Positions 16,910 to 24,325 of a stretch of 43,057 bases of DNA are shown here, piece by piece. The stretch is from Prevotella sp. Its GTDB lineage: Bacteria > Bacteroidota > Bacteroidia > Bacteroidales > Bacteroidaceae. A program made the position numbers and the translations under genes. The notes under the pieces were generated by a model that was given only the letters and a program-made list of their open reading frames with translations, was not told the DNA's origin and did not search any database. Where the stretch lies: assembly GCA_017642485.1 (NCBI GenBank), contig JAGCPC010000124.1, forward strand, positions 1 to 43,057. The letters are read 5' to 3'. Numbering within the stretch: the stretch's first letter is position 1; each line of letters opens with the position of its first letter.

Positions 16910-18493
16910 ATGCGAGCACTTCTCCTTATTATAATAGCATCACTGACCATGTCGCTTTCCTATGCTCAGACGAGCAAGAAGATGACAAAGAAACCCGTTG
17001 CCTCGAAAACCACGACAAAGACAAAAACAAAAACTGCTACCCAGAAGAGCACATCGACAAAGAAAAACGAACCAAAATCTATCAGTGGACTGCGTAGCGA
17101 ACAGGCACGCATAAAGCAGAATATACGCAAACAGGAGCAAGCCCTGCGTGCCAACAAGGCGCAGGTACAGAAGAAGTTGAAGGATCTGGAGCGCATCGGT
17201 GCCGACATGAATCGTCGCCAACAGTCTATCGACTCCATCAACCACGACCTCAGCCGTATCAATAGCGACATCGGCATGCTGACAACACAGCTCGACAACC
17301 TCACCCAGCAACTCAACGAGCGTAAGGAGAGTTACGTGAAGTCCATACGCTATATGGCAAAGCAACGAGGCATCGAGAGCCAACTGATGTTTGTCTTCTC
17401 TGCCAAAGACCTCAGCCAATTGTACCGTCGCATGCGTTTCGTGAAGCAGTATGCCGACTTCCAACGCTCACAAGGCAAGATGCTACAGGCAAAACAACAG
17501 CAGGTGGACACCAAACGTCAGCAACTTAACGTGGTGAAGGGGGAGAAGAACAACCTGCTGTATAAGGGAACAAAAGAGAAGCAGGCTCTCATGGCGCAGA
17601 AGGACGAACAGCAGAAGATCGTCACCTCACTGCAAAATCAGCAGAAGACCATACAGGGCATCATCGCCGAACAAAAGAAGAAAGATGCAGCACTCAATGC
17701 CGAGATTGACAAACTCGTGGCAATAGAGGTAGAGAAGGCACGACAGCGTGCTATAGCCGAGGCAAAGCGCAAGGCGGAGCAGGCTGCAGAAGCAAAACGT
17801 AAGGCTGAGGAATTGGCACGCAAGAAGGCGGAGGCTGAGGCTAAGGCACGTGAGAACGAGCGACGTATAGCCGAGGCCAAAGCAGCAGAAGAAAAAGCCA
17901 AAGCTGCTGCAAGAGCTGCTGCCAAGGACAAGGCGGCACGCGAGCGAGCCGAACAGATGGCACGTGAGGCCGAAGCAGCACGTATCGCTGCCGAACGCAA
18001 GGCTGCTGCCGATAGGGCACGTTCTGAAAAAGCGGTGGCCGATGCAAGGAAAGAGAGCGATGCCGCTGTGACACTGAGCAGTGCTGACCGCCTCATCAGC
18101 GGAGGTTTCGAGGCCAACAAAGGACGCATGCCTTCACCTATCGCAGGAGGTAGGATAGTAAGTCACTTCGGACAGCATGGTGTGGAAGGACTGCCTGGCG
18201 TCGTGCTTGACAACAAGGGCATCAACATACTCGGCTCACATGGCGCTGCTGTACGTTCCATTTACGATGGTGAGGTTAGTGCCGTATTTAATGTCGGAGG
18301 CTCCATGGGTGTATTGGTACGCCATGGTGCGTACATCTCTGTATATTGCAACCTAAGGAGTGTCAGCGTCTCACGCGGACAGAAGGTGTCAGCACGTCAG
18401 ACTCTCGGCACCGTAGGTAATGACAATATACTGCAGTTCCAACTGCGTAAAGAGCGTGCCAAGCTCAATCCCGAACAGTGGATTGCGAGATAA
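16910..18493 (+). CDS. EnvC-like murein hydrolase activator (degenerate M23)
   Basis: The product is 527 aa: signal peptide (1-19), Lys/Thr-rich linker (20-55), and coiled coils at about 60-150 and 165-260. An Ala/Glu/Lys-rich helix runs from 270 to 395. A C-terminal LytM/M23 domain spans about 405-527 (RMPSPIAGGRIVSHFGQHG, YDGEVSAVF, GVLVRHGAYISVYCNL). The zinc ligands of active M23 enzymes are missing: the HxGxD position reads NKGINI and the HFEIR position reads LQFQLRKE. This matches EnvC-type proteins, which activate amidases under FtsEX control. The ftsX gene in this window is a plausible partner. Confidence 0.9.
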   Translation: MRALLLIIIASLTMSLSYAQTSKKMTKKPVASKTTTKTKTKTATQKSTSTKKNEPKSISGLRSEQARIKQNIRKQEQALRANKAQVQKKLKDLERIGADMNRRQQSIDSINHDLSRINSDIGMLTTQLDNLTQQLNERKESYVKSIRYMAKQRGIESQLMFVFSAKDLSQLYRRMRFVKQYADFQRSQGKMLQAKQQQVDTKRQQLNVVKGEKNNLLYKGTKEKQALMAQKDEQQKIVTSLQNQQKTIQGIIAEQKKKDAALNAEIDKLVAIEVEKARQRAIAEAKRKAEQAAEAKRKAEELARKKAEAEAKARENERRIAEAKAAEEKAKAAARAAAKDKAARERAEQMAREAEAARIAAERKAAADRARSEKAVADARKESDAAVTLSSADRLISGGFEANKGRMPSPIAGGRIVSHFGQHGVEGLPGVVLDNKGINILGSHGAAVRSIYDGEVSAVFNVGGSMGVLVRHGAYISVYCNLRSVSVSRGQKVSARQTLGTVGNDNILQFQLRKERAKLNPEQWIAR

Positions 18494-18528
18494 ATGATAG
18501 ATAATAGATAATAGATGATAGATACAAT
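18494..18528. repeat. 7-nt tandem tract (ATAATAG/ATGATAG, 5 units)
   Basis: ATGATAG, ATAATAG, ATAATAG, ATGATAG, ATACAAT start immediately after the stop codon of the EnvC-like gene. Confidence 0.9.
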
Positions 18529-18529
18529 A

Positions 18530-18562
18530 AAAGCGCTGCCGATGGGTAGCGCTTTATTTTTA
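18530..18562. terminator. Bidirectional terminator between convergent genes
   Basis: AAAGCGCTGCC (18530-18540) pairs with GGTAGCGCTTT (18545-18555) around GATG, with one G-U pair, followed by ATTTTTATT. It lies between the EnvC-like gene (+) and the CYTH gene (-) and can serve both. Confidence 0.88.
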
Positions 18563-19057
18563 TTGGTACTCTTTGGGGACTAAATGTTTCCAAAGGGGGT
18601 AAGGGTTCTTCAGCAAACCCTTATTGTAGAAATGTCTGTCGCCCGTCACCTCTGGTCCGAGCCAGTCTGGTTTGGTGTATGCCTCATCAGCATCACTCAG
18701 TTCCACTTCAGCGAGGAGCAGTCCCTCATTGGCACCCTTAAACTCATCGACCTCAAAGGTATGTCCACCGCATGGCACGAGGTAACGCACTTTCTCTACC
18801 AGTCCGCCATGACATAGTTTCAACATCTCACGGGCATCATCTACAGGGATCTCGCGTTCAAACTCATATCGTGACAGTCCTCCATCACGTGAGGGGCTCT
18901 TTATCGTGAGATATGCCTTGTCATCTCGCAACCGTATGCGCACCGTTGCGCCATTGACATCCATATAGCCCTGGGCGATGACTGACGACGACGATGCCTC
19001 ATCTCTGAAAGTGCCGTCACGTTTTACCAGAAACTTACGTTCTATCTCCTGTGCCAC
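18560..19057 (-). CDS. CYTH domain protein (triphosphate-binding)
   Basis: A 165-aa protein with the CYTH signature EIERKFLV at the N-terminus (the ExExK motif), then TVRIRLRDDKAYLTIKS, SRYEFEREI and FEVDEFKG. Charged residues alternate along the strands, as in the triphosphate tunnel fold. Bacterial relatives hydrolyse inorganic triphosphate or are adenylate-cyclase-like; simple CYTH proteins of this size are usually triphosphatases, but the substrate is inferred. The start codon is GTG. It follows the 51-aa membrane peptide gene by 6 nt. Confidence 0.9.
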   Translation of the reverse strand: MAQEIERKFLVKRDGTFRDEASSSSVIAQGYMDVNGATVRIRLRDDKAYLTIKSPSRDGGLSRYEFEREIPVDDAREMLKLCHGGLVEKVRYLVPCGGHTFEVDEFKGANEGLLLAEVELSDADEAYTKPDWLGPEVTGDRHFYNKGLLKNPYPLWKHLVPKEYQ

Positions 19058-19063
19058 TTTTTA

Positions 19064-19219
19064 CTATCCCACAGATATTATAGTATATACAGCATACAGC
19101 ACGCCCAGCGCTATCAGTACGCCGAATATCCAGTTTATCACGTTTTTCTGATGCTTCTGTTGTTTTTCAGCGTATGCAGCCTTCTTGGCATCACGCTTTG
19201 CATGTTTAAAGTTGCTCAT
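19064..19219 (-). CDS. 51-aa single-pass membrane peptide
   Basis: ATG at 19219 and TAG at 19064 delimit 51 codons. The N-terminal half is strongly basic and helical (MSNFKHAKRDAKKAAY, then AEKQQKHQKN). It is followed by one hydrophobic segment (VINWIFGVLIALGVLYAVYT) and a short tail. It lies 31 nt after prfB and 6 nt before the CYTH gene on the same strand. I do not recognise a family. The clean composition and tight spacing make it a likely real gene. Confidence 0.7.
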   Translation of the reverse strand: MSNFKHAKRDAKKAAYAEKQQKHQKNVINWIFGVLIALGVLYAVYTIISVG

Positions 19220-19250
19220 GATTCTTTTCGTTGTTTAGTTATTGATATTC

Positions 19251-20369
19251 TTAATTTTGTTCTTCCATCAGGTATGCTTTAATAAAACCGTCCAGCTTTC
19301 CATCCATCACGCCATCGACATCGGCAGTCTGATAGCCTGTGCGATGATCTTTCACGCGGCGGTCGTCAAAGACGTACGAACGTATCTGGCTACCCCACTC
19401 TATCTTCTTCTTTCCTGCCTCTATCGCCGCCTGTGCCTCCATTCGTTTCTTCATGGCACGGTCGTAGAGTTGTGACTTCAGCAGTCTGAGGGCATTCTCC
19501 CTGTTCTGTTGCTGCTTGCGCGATTCGGTGTTGGCGATGAGTATCTCCTCTTCCTCGCCCGTGTCTGGGTCTTGGTACATATAGCGCACTCTCACACCCG
19601 TCTCCACCTTGTTGACGTTCTGACCGCCGGCACCCGATGAACGGAAGGTATCCCATGATATCCTTGCTGGGTCTATCTCTACCTCTATGGTATCATCGAT
19701 GAGAGGTGTCACAAACACCGATGCAAAACTCGTCATTCTCTTACCCTGAGCATTGTACGGGCTGACCCTCACCAGGCGGTGTACGCCGCTTTCCGACTTT
19801 AGGTAGCCATACGCATAGTCTGCCTCTCCCTGGTTTTCTATCTGCATGGTGACAGACTTTATGCCAGCATCATCAGCCTCGAGCAGATCCACCACGGTCA
19901 CCTTATAGCCACCCTTCTCAGCCCAACGCAGATACATACGCATCAGCATCTGTGCCCAGTCCTGTGCCTCGGTGCCACCAGCGCCGGAGTTTATCTTCAG
20001 CACGGCGTCCATGGGGTCTTCCTCCTGTCGCAGCATATTCTTGAGTTCGAGGTCCTCGATAGCTTTTATGGCACGTTCGTATGCCACGTCCACCTCCTGT
20101 TCGGTGACCATCTCATCCTTATAAAACTCCATCGCCAGCTGCACCTCATCCGCAGCAGTGCGCACCTCCTTGTAACCGTCGAGCCACTTCTTCAGTTCGC
20201 CCACCACCTTCATCTGTGCCCTTGCCCTCTCTGGGTCATCCCAGAAGTCTGGAGCCTGCGTACGGAGGTCTTCCTCCTCGTACTCTATCTTCTTTCTGTC
20301 TATGTCCAGATATTTATACAGAGCATCCGCCCTGTCCATCACATCTTTCAGTTGTTCCTGTGTTATCAT
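19251..20369 (-). CDS. prfB: peptide chain release factor 2
   Basis: RF2 reads UGA and UAA stop codons and triggers peptide release. The 372-aa protein has the N-terminal helical domain, the recognition loop region with SPY at the SPF position (VRVSPYNAQGKRMTSFASV) and the catalytic GGQ in SSGAGGQNVNKVET. The frame is continuous: where many prfB genes have the CTTTGA shift site, this one reads TAT CTG GAC, so the autoregulatory +1 frameshift is absent. It lies downstream of the acyl-CoA ligase gene across a short heptamer tract. Confidence 0.96.
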   Translation of the reverse strand: MITQEQLKDVMDRADALYKYLDIDRKKIEYEEEDLRTQAPDFWDDPERARAQMKVVGELKKWLDGYKEVRTAADEVQLAMEFYKDEMVTEQEVDVAYERAIKAIEDLELKNMLRQEEDPMDAVLKINSGAGGTEAQDWAQMLMRMYLRWAEKGGYKVTVVDLLEADDAGIKSVTMQIENQGEADYAYGYLKSESGVHRLVRVSPYNAQGKRMTSFASVFVTPLIDDTIEVEIDPARISWDTFRSSGAGGQNVNKVETGVRVRYMYQDPDTGEEEEILIANTESRKQQQNRENALRLLKSQLYDRAMKKRMEAQAAIEAGKKKIEWGSQIRSYVFDDRRVKDHRTGYQTADVDGVMDGKLDGFIKAYLMEEQN

Positions 20370-20374
20370 CTTTT

Positions 20375-20395
20375 TTAATTAGAAATTCCTAATTA
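20375..20395. repeat. Short 7-nt tandem tract (TTAATTA/GAAATTC/CTAATTA)
   Basis: Three heptamers in register lie between prfB and the ligase gene and include the ligase stop codon. The unit family matches 40125-40173 and 41268-41295. Confidence 0.65.
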
Positions 20396-22201
20396 ATCAT
20401 TGTACATCTGTTCAATGATTTCAGCGTAGTTTTTTATCACTACGGGGCGGCGTGTCTTCAGTGTGTTGGTCAGTTCGCCACTCTCCATGGTAAATGGTGA
20501 TGTGAGCAGTGTGAAGCGTTTCACCTGTTCGTAGCCCGCCAGTCCCTGCTGCAGAGTGTCTATACGTTCCGCGAGCATCTTTATTATCTTAGCATTGCGA
20601 CATAGATCCTCACGTCCCTCAAACGGTATGTTATATTCACGAGCATACTCCTCCAGCATAGGATATGCCGGTACTATCAGTGCAGAGACAAACTTACGTT
20701 CCTCGGCTATCACCACTATCTGTTCTATAAACTTATCCACCAGCAGTTTCGACTCCACCGCCTGTGGTGCTATGTACTTGCCGTTAGATGTCTTGTATAG
20801 GTCCTTTATGCGCTCCGTCAGGAACAGTTCTCCGTCACGTATGTATCCAGCATCCCCCGTACGGAAATATCCATCCTCCGTAAACGACTCCTTGTTGAGC
20901 GTCTCGCGCTTGTAGTATCCACGCGTTATCGTAGGTCCCTTGAGCTGTATCTCGTCGTTCTCCCCTATCTTCACGTCGATACCGTTGATAGGACGTCCCA
21001 CCGAACCTATAGTATAAGGTTCGTCCTTATGGTCGCACGATACCGTGGCGAGGCTCTCCGTCAGTCCATAACCCACTATCATGTTCAGTCCCAGGCTGTG
21101 CACGAATGTCTCCACCTCTGGCGACACCACCGCTCCCGCCGTAGGAAATATGTTGGGCTTCACCAGTCCAAACTGTTTTCTCACCAGTGCCAGCAGCGTT
21201 TTGTCTATCGCCTTGTACTTCATGGTGAGGAGCAGTGACGGCCGTTTGCCGTGCGCCTTACACTCCACGTTATACTTCTTGCCTACCGCCAGAGCCTCCT
21301 TGAAGAGTTTCTGTTGCATGGGCGATGATGAGTCTATCTTATCCTGTATGCCAGCATACACCTTCTCCCAGAAGCGTGGCACCGCCGACATACACGTTGG
21401 GTGTGTCTCCTTCATCGACTTCTGTATCTCGCGGGGGTCGGTATTGATTATCAGCATGCTGCCTTCCGTCAGTGCCAGGAAGTCCCATCCCCTCTCAAAG
21501 ATATGCGCTATGGGCAGAAATGTTATCACCCTGTCATCCTCTCCCACAGGCACGCACTCGTTGTTTGCCTTAAAGGCAGCAGCATACTGTCCGCAGGTGA
21601 GCACCACTCCCTTTGACTCTCCCGTAGTGCCCGAGGTATATAGTATGTTGGCGATGTCATCGTCATTGAGTTCGTTCCATAGCTGCTCCACCTCTGTCTG
21701 GCGTGGCAGTGCCTCGCCCTGCTTCATGAAGTCATTGAAGTATATCGATGTCACGTCATGCTCTGCCAACGTCACCGAGGCATCATATATCACTATCCTC
21801 TCCAGCGTGGAGCACAGTGCCTGCACCCTGCGTGCCTTGTCATACTGCTCCTGTTCGCCGACAAACATTATGCGTATCTGCGCATCGTTGACGACATACT
21901 GCAGTTGTTGCTCCGAACTCGTAGCATAGAATGGTATCGTCACCGCTCTCACTCCGAAGGCTCCGAAGTCGGTATAGAAATACTGTAGAGCATTCTGTGA
22001 GAACACACCGATATTCTCCTGGGTCTTCACACCCAGGTTCAGCAGGGCGTTCGACACCTTCTTCACGCTCTCCGAAAACTCGTTCCATGATACCTTTCTC
22101 CATACGGTGCCCCCGAAGTCCTTGTATTCAAAGACTGTCCTGTCACCATATTTCTTTGCCTGTTCGTGAGGCAGCAACGCTAAATGACACACTGTTTGCA
22201 T
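20393..22201 (-). CDS. long-chain fatty acid CoA ligase (AMP-forming)
   Basis: The 602-aa enzyme of the adenylate-forming superfamily activates a fatty acid with ATP to an acyl-adenylate and passes it to CoA. The P-loop-like motif ILYTSGTTGESKGVV lies at about 187-200. Further motifs are GYGLTESLATVSCD (A5), YFRTGDAGYIRDGELFLTERIKDLYKTSNGKYIAPQ in pieces (A7-A8), and a C-terminal lid. The N-terminus RTVFEYKDFGGTVWRKVSWNEF resembles long-chain ligases rather than acetyl-CoA synthetase. It has its own promoter at 22237-22268 and is divergent from the M20 gene. Confidence 0.92.
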   Translation of the reverse strand: MQTVCHLALLPHEQAKKYGDRTVFEYKDFGGTVWRKVSWNEFSESVKKVSNALLNLGVKTQENIGVFSQNALQYFYTDFGAFGVRAVTIPFYATSSEQQLQYVVNDAQIRIMFVGEQEQYDKARRVQALCSTLERIVIYDASVTLAEHDVTSIYFNDFMKQGEALPRQTEVEQLWNELNDDDIANILYTSGTTGESKGVVLTCGQYAAAFKANNECVPVGEDDRVITFLPIAHIFERGWDFLALTEGSMLIINTDPREIQKSMKETHPTCMSAVPRFWEKVYAGIQDKIDSSSPMQQKLFKEALAVGKKYNVECKAHGKRPSLLLTMKYKAIDKTLLALVRKQFGLVKPNIFPTAGAVVSPEVETFVHSLGLNMIVGYGLTESLATVSCDHKDEPYTIGSVGRPINGIDVKIGENDEIQLKGPTITRGYYKRETLNKESFTEDGYFRTGDAGYIRDGELFLTERIKDLYKTSNGKYIAPQAVESKLLVDKFIEQIVVIAEERKFVSALIVPAYPMLEEYAREYNIPFEGREDLCRNAKIIKMLAERIDTLQQGLAGYEQVKRFTLLTSPFTMESGELTNTLKTRRPVVIKNYAEIIEQMYND

Positions 22202-22236
22202 GGCAGTACGTTTTTATCACATATCAATTTTGAATG

Positions 22237-22268
22237 CAAATTTACAAAAAAAGTATAAAATGAGCAAA
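22237..22268 (-). promoter_or_regulatory. Promoter of the acyl-CoA ligase gene
   Basis: On the minus strand there is TAAATTTG (22237-22244), a 20-nt spacer and TTTG (22265-22268), 36 nt before the ATG. Confidence 0.8.
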
Positions 22269-22281
22269 CTTTTAATATAAT

Positions 22282-22309
22282 TGTGAATTATGAATTATGA
22301 ATTATGAAT
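22282..22309. repeat. 7-nt tandem tract (TATGAAT, 4 units)
   Basis: TGTGAAT then three copies of TATGAAT, ending 8 nt before the -7 box of the M20 promoter and so covering its -33 region. Confidence 0.9.
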
Positions 22310-22317
22310 TTATTTAC

Positions 22318-22325
22318 TACCTTTG
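22318..22325 (+). promoter_or_regulatory. -7 box of the M20 peptidase promoter
   Basis: TACCTTTG, 30 nt before the ATG at 22355. It rules out the in-frame ATG at 22304, which lies upstream of it. No good -33 is visible; the heptamer tract occupies the site. Confidence 0.7.
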
Positions 22326-22354
22326 CAAAACTAACGATAACAAAAAAACTCACC

Positions 22355-23587
22355 ATGACCATCGACCAATACGTCAATGATGCAGTAGCACTGCTCAAAC
22401 AACTCATTGCCACCCCCTCCATAAGTCGTGACGAGAGTGCAGCAGCCGATATAATGGAGCAAGCCATACGCAGCTACGGCTACGAGCCAGAGCGCATAGG
22501 CAATAACCTGCTCATCAAGTCATCATCATGGGACGACAACCGTCCCACCATACTCCTCAATGCCCATATCGACACCGTCAAACCCGTCTCCACCTGGACA
22601 CGCGACCCCTTCACTCCCACCATCGAGGGTGACCGCCTCTATGGTCTCGGTTCCAATGACTGCGGTGGTGGACTGGTGAGCCTCTTGCAGGTGTTTAGGG
22701 CAGTTCACAGTTCACAGTTCACAGTTCACAGTGCGAACTATATCTACCTCGCCTCCTGCGAGGAAGAGGTCAGCGGAGCTGGCGGCATTCGTGCCGTGCT
22801 CCCTTCACTTCCTAAGGTTGACGTAGCCATCGTCGGCGAACCCACCGGCATGCAACCCGCCATCGCCGAGCGCGGCCTCATGGTCATCGACGGCGTAGCC
22901 CACGGCAAGAGCGGTCATGCCGCTCGTGGCGAGGGCATCAACGCTATCTACCAAGCCCTCGACGACCTCTTGTTCATACGCGACTATAAGTTCCAGCGCG
23001 TCTCATCCCTCCTTGGCGAGACCAAGATGCAGTGCACCATCCTCAATAGCGGCACCCAGCACAATGTCGTGCCCGATGAGTGTCGCTTCACCATCGACGT
23101 TCGCTCCAACGAGCTATATACCAACGAGGAGATATTCGAGTTCTTGCAAGGCAAACTAAAGAGCGACCTCCAGGCACGCTCTTTCCATCTGTACAGTTCT
23201 TCGCTGTTCAGCAGCGAAGACGATACGTCACTTCGTGACTACGATACGGCGCAAGCGCCTACGATACGTGGCTACGCCACTACGATACGCGAGCAAGCTC
23301 TCTACAATAAATCTCAAACCTCAAACCTCAAACCTTCCCTCGGCTCTGCCGCTTTTACAAAGCGCGAAGCGCGACTAAAAGAAATCTCAAACCTTTTCCT
23401 TCGTAAGTTCACCGAACTCGGCATGCAGCCCTTCGGCTCCCCCACCCTCTCCGACCAAGCCCTCATGCGTTTCCCCAGCTTCAAGCTCGGTCCAGGCGAG
23501 AGTAGCCGTTCCCACTCCGCCGATGAGTACATCTGCATCAGCGAGATTCAGCATGCCATAGACACCTACCTCCAGTTGCTCGCATAA
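22355..23587 (+). CDS. M20-family peptidase (ArgE/DapE/acetylornithine deacetylase-like) with repeat insertions
   Basis: A zinc-dependent amidohydrolase, 410 aa from the ATG at 22355. Metal and catalytic positions are present: His71 and Asp73 in NAHIDTV, Asp102 in GSNDCGGG, Glu136/Glu137 in ASCEEEVSG, VGEPTGM, and a late histidine in SRSHSADEY. The closest fit is the acetylornithine deacetylase-like group, usually about 350 aa. The excess comes from two insertions that keep the frame. Residues 117-127 (VHSSQFTVHS) are encoded by a CAGTTCA heptamer tract. Residues about 281-348 are encoded by a palindrome array plus CTCAAAC heptamers. If folding tolerates these loops the enzyme may still work; this needs testing. 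Substrate not assigned. Confidence 0.88.
   Translation: MTIDQYVNDAVALLKQLIATPSISRDESAAADIMEQAIRSYGYEPERIGNNLLIKSSSWDDNRPTILLNAHIDTVKPVSTWTRDPFTPTIEGDRLYGLGSNDCGGGLVSLLQVFRAVHSSQFTVHSANYIYLASCEEEVSGAGGIRAVLPSLPKVDVAIVGEPTGMQPAIAERGLMVIDGVAHGKSGHAARGEGINAIYQALDDLLFIRDYKFQRVSSLLGETKMQCTILNSGTQHNVVPDECRFTIDVRSNELYTNEEIFEFLQGKLKSDLQARSFHLYSSSLFSSEDDTSLRDYDTAQAPTIRGYATTIREQALYNKSQTSNLKPSLGSAAFTKREARLKEISNLFLRKFTELGMQPFGSPTLSDQALMRFPSFKLGPGESSRSHSADEYICISEIQHAIDTYLQLLA
22701..22735. repeat. 7-nt tandem tract inside the M20 gene (CAGTTCA, 5 units)
   Basis: Four perfect CAGTTCA units and a CAGTGCG. In the reading frame they give VHSSQFTVHS between LLQVFRA and NYIYLASCEEE. Confidence 0.95.
23198..23302. 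repeat. Array of different palindromes with a constant TACGATAC spacer, inside the M20 gene
   Basis: Palindrome 1 is TCTTCGCTG/CAGCGAAGA (23198-23220). Then GTCAC-TTC-GTGAC (23227-23239), GGCGC-AA-GCGCC (23248-23259), GTGGC-TAC-GCCAC (23268-23280) and GAGC-AA-GCTC (23291-23300). The spacer CGATAC or TACGATAC follows palindromes 1-4 at 23221, 23240, 23260 and 23281, a 20-21 bp period. Stems differ; spacers do not. Confidence 0.9.
23313..23399. repeat. CTCAAAC heptamer tract and two more small palindromes in the M20 gene
   Basis: CTCAAAC occurs three times in tandem (23313-23333) and once more near 23385. Between them are CGGC-TCT-GCCG (23341-23351) and GCGC-GAA-GCGC (23362-23372). The whole remains in frame. 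Confidence 0.88.
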
Positions 23588-23597
23588 AGAAATAGCA

Positions 23598-23631
23598 TTC
23601 GCCCCACCCATCCATTGATGAGTGGGGCGAA
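23598..23631. terminator. Bidirectional hairpin between convergent genes
   Basis: TTCGCCCCAC (23598-23607) pairs with GTGGGGCGAA (23622-23631), with further pairing inside (ATC/GAT). It sits between the M20 gene (+) and the LolA-like gene (-). No long T-run. Confidence 0.75.
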
Positions 23632-23637
23632 CCGTTG

Positions 23638-24270
23638 TTACTCCCTCTTATCTACAAATTCATATCCACTGTACTGTGCCCGTGGGAAGACAAACATACT
23701 GTCATCTATGCCACCCGACTTGAAGTTAGAGATATTTATCGTTGCCCACAAGAAGGCAACCTTCACCCTGATACGCTTCGGATTATGAGTCGCCAGGTCC
23801 AACAGCACCTTAGCCTCCTTCACCCCGTCAACACCCTTCTTCGCCTTTAGCGTCACCAGCAGACCCTCATCTTCACGAGTCACGCTGTATGTGTAGTTAT
23901 CAGGTTCGAAGGTAAACTTCTCCTCATACTTTCCCTTCTCCGTACCACTGTGTATCTCCACCACCTTCTTTTTCTCCTTCGTGATATATGCCGTCACGCC
24001 ATCATTCCATCCCTTGCTGTTCTTCGACACATACCTGCTCTTCTTACCCTTATACCATATCGTGCCCTCCGTTTTATACAGATTAGCCACATTCACCTTA
24101 TAGTGCAGCGTAGCCCCCTGACTGCTGAAGGTCCTTTGCCACGCCTGCATAAACAGGTGCTTCGCCTGCTGAGCATTCGGACTATCGGCCGACGGTTTCT
24201 TCTTCGCCTCCGAAGTAACGTTGGTGCACATCATCAGCGCCAACACCATATATAAAAAGACATTTCTCAT
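23638..24270 (-). CDS. LolA-like exported lipoprotein-carrier family protein
   Basis: From the ATG at 24270 the product is 210 aa with a signal peptide (MRNVFLYMVLALMMCTNVTSEA). A beta-rich body follows (ATLHYKVNVANLYKTEGTIWYKGKKSRY, AYITKEKKKVVEIHSG, VTLKAKKGVDGVKEAKVLLD, RIRVKVAFLWATINISNFKSGGIDDSMFVFP). The last part resembles the LolA C-terminal pattern. The frame extends to 24345, but the promoter -7 box (24280-24287) lies inside that stretch, so the start is 24270. This leaves almost no untranslated leader. Whether it carries lipoproteins is inferred from the fold type only. Confidence 0.7.
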   Translation of the reverse strand: MRNVFLYMVLALMMCTNVTSEAKKKPSADSPNAQQAKHLFMQAWQRTFSSQGATLHYKVNVANLYKTEGTIWYKGKKSRYVSKNSKGWNDGVTAYITKEKKKVVEIHSGTEKGKYEEKFTFEPDNYTYSVTREDEGLLVTLKAKKGVDGVKEAKVLLDLATHNPKRIRVKVAFLWATINISNFKSGGIDDSMFVFPRAQYSGYEFVDKRE

Positions 24271-24279
24271 ATTTCCCCG

Positions 24280-24323
24280 CAAAGGTACAAAAAATCTCTC
24301 TCTCCTCCAAATTTTTAGGGGAA
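24280..24323 (-). promoter_or_regulatory. Promoter of the LolA-like gene with shared 19-bp element
   Basis: TACCTTTG (24280-24287), a 20-nt spacer and TTTG (24308-24311) on the minus strand. The -33 box lies inside a 19-bp sequence (24305-24323) identical to the one at 25126-25144. Confidence 0.8.
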
Positions 24324-24325
24324 AC

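Noticed and set aside
16910..18493. Active M23 endopeptidase
   Set aside because: Both zinc-ligand motifs are replaced, so the protein is more likely an amidase activator.
21081..21929. 282-aa plus-strand open frame
   Set aside because: Antisense to the acyl-CoA ligase gene, Ser/Thr/Cys-rich composition typical of a shadow frame.
22304..22354. Upstream ATG of the M20 gene
   Set aside because: It lies before the TACCTTTG promoter box, so it would not be in the transcript.
23198..23302. CRISPR array
   Set aside because: The constant segment is only 8 nt, the variable segments are palindromes, the array is inside a coding frame, and no cas genes are present.
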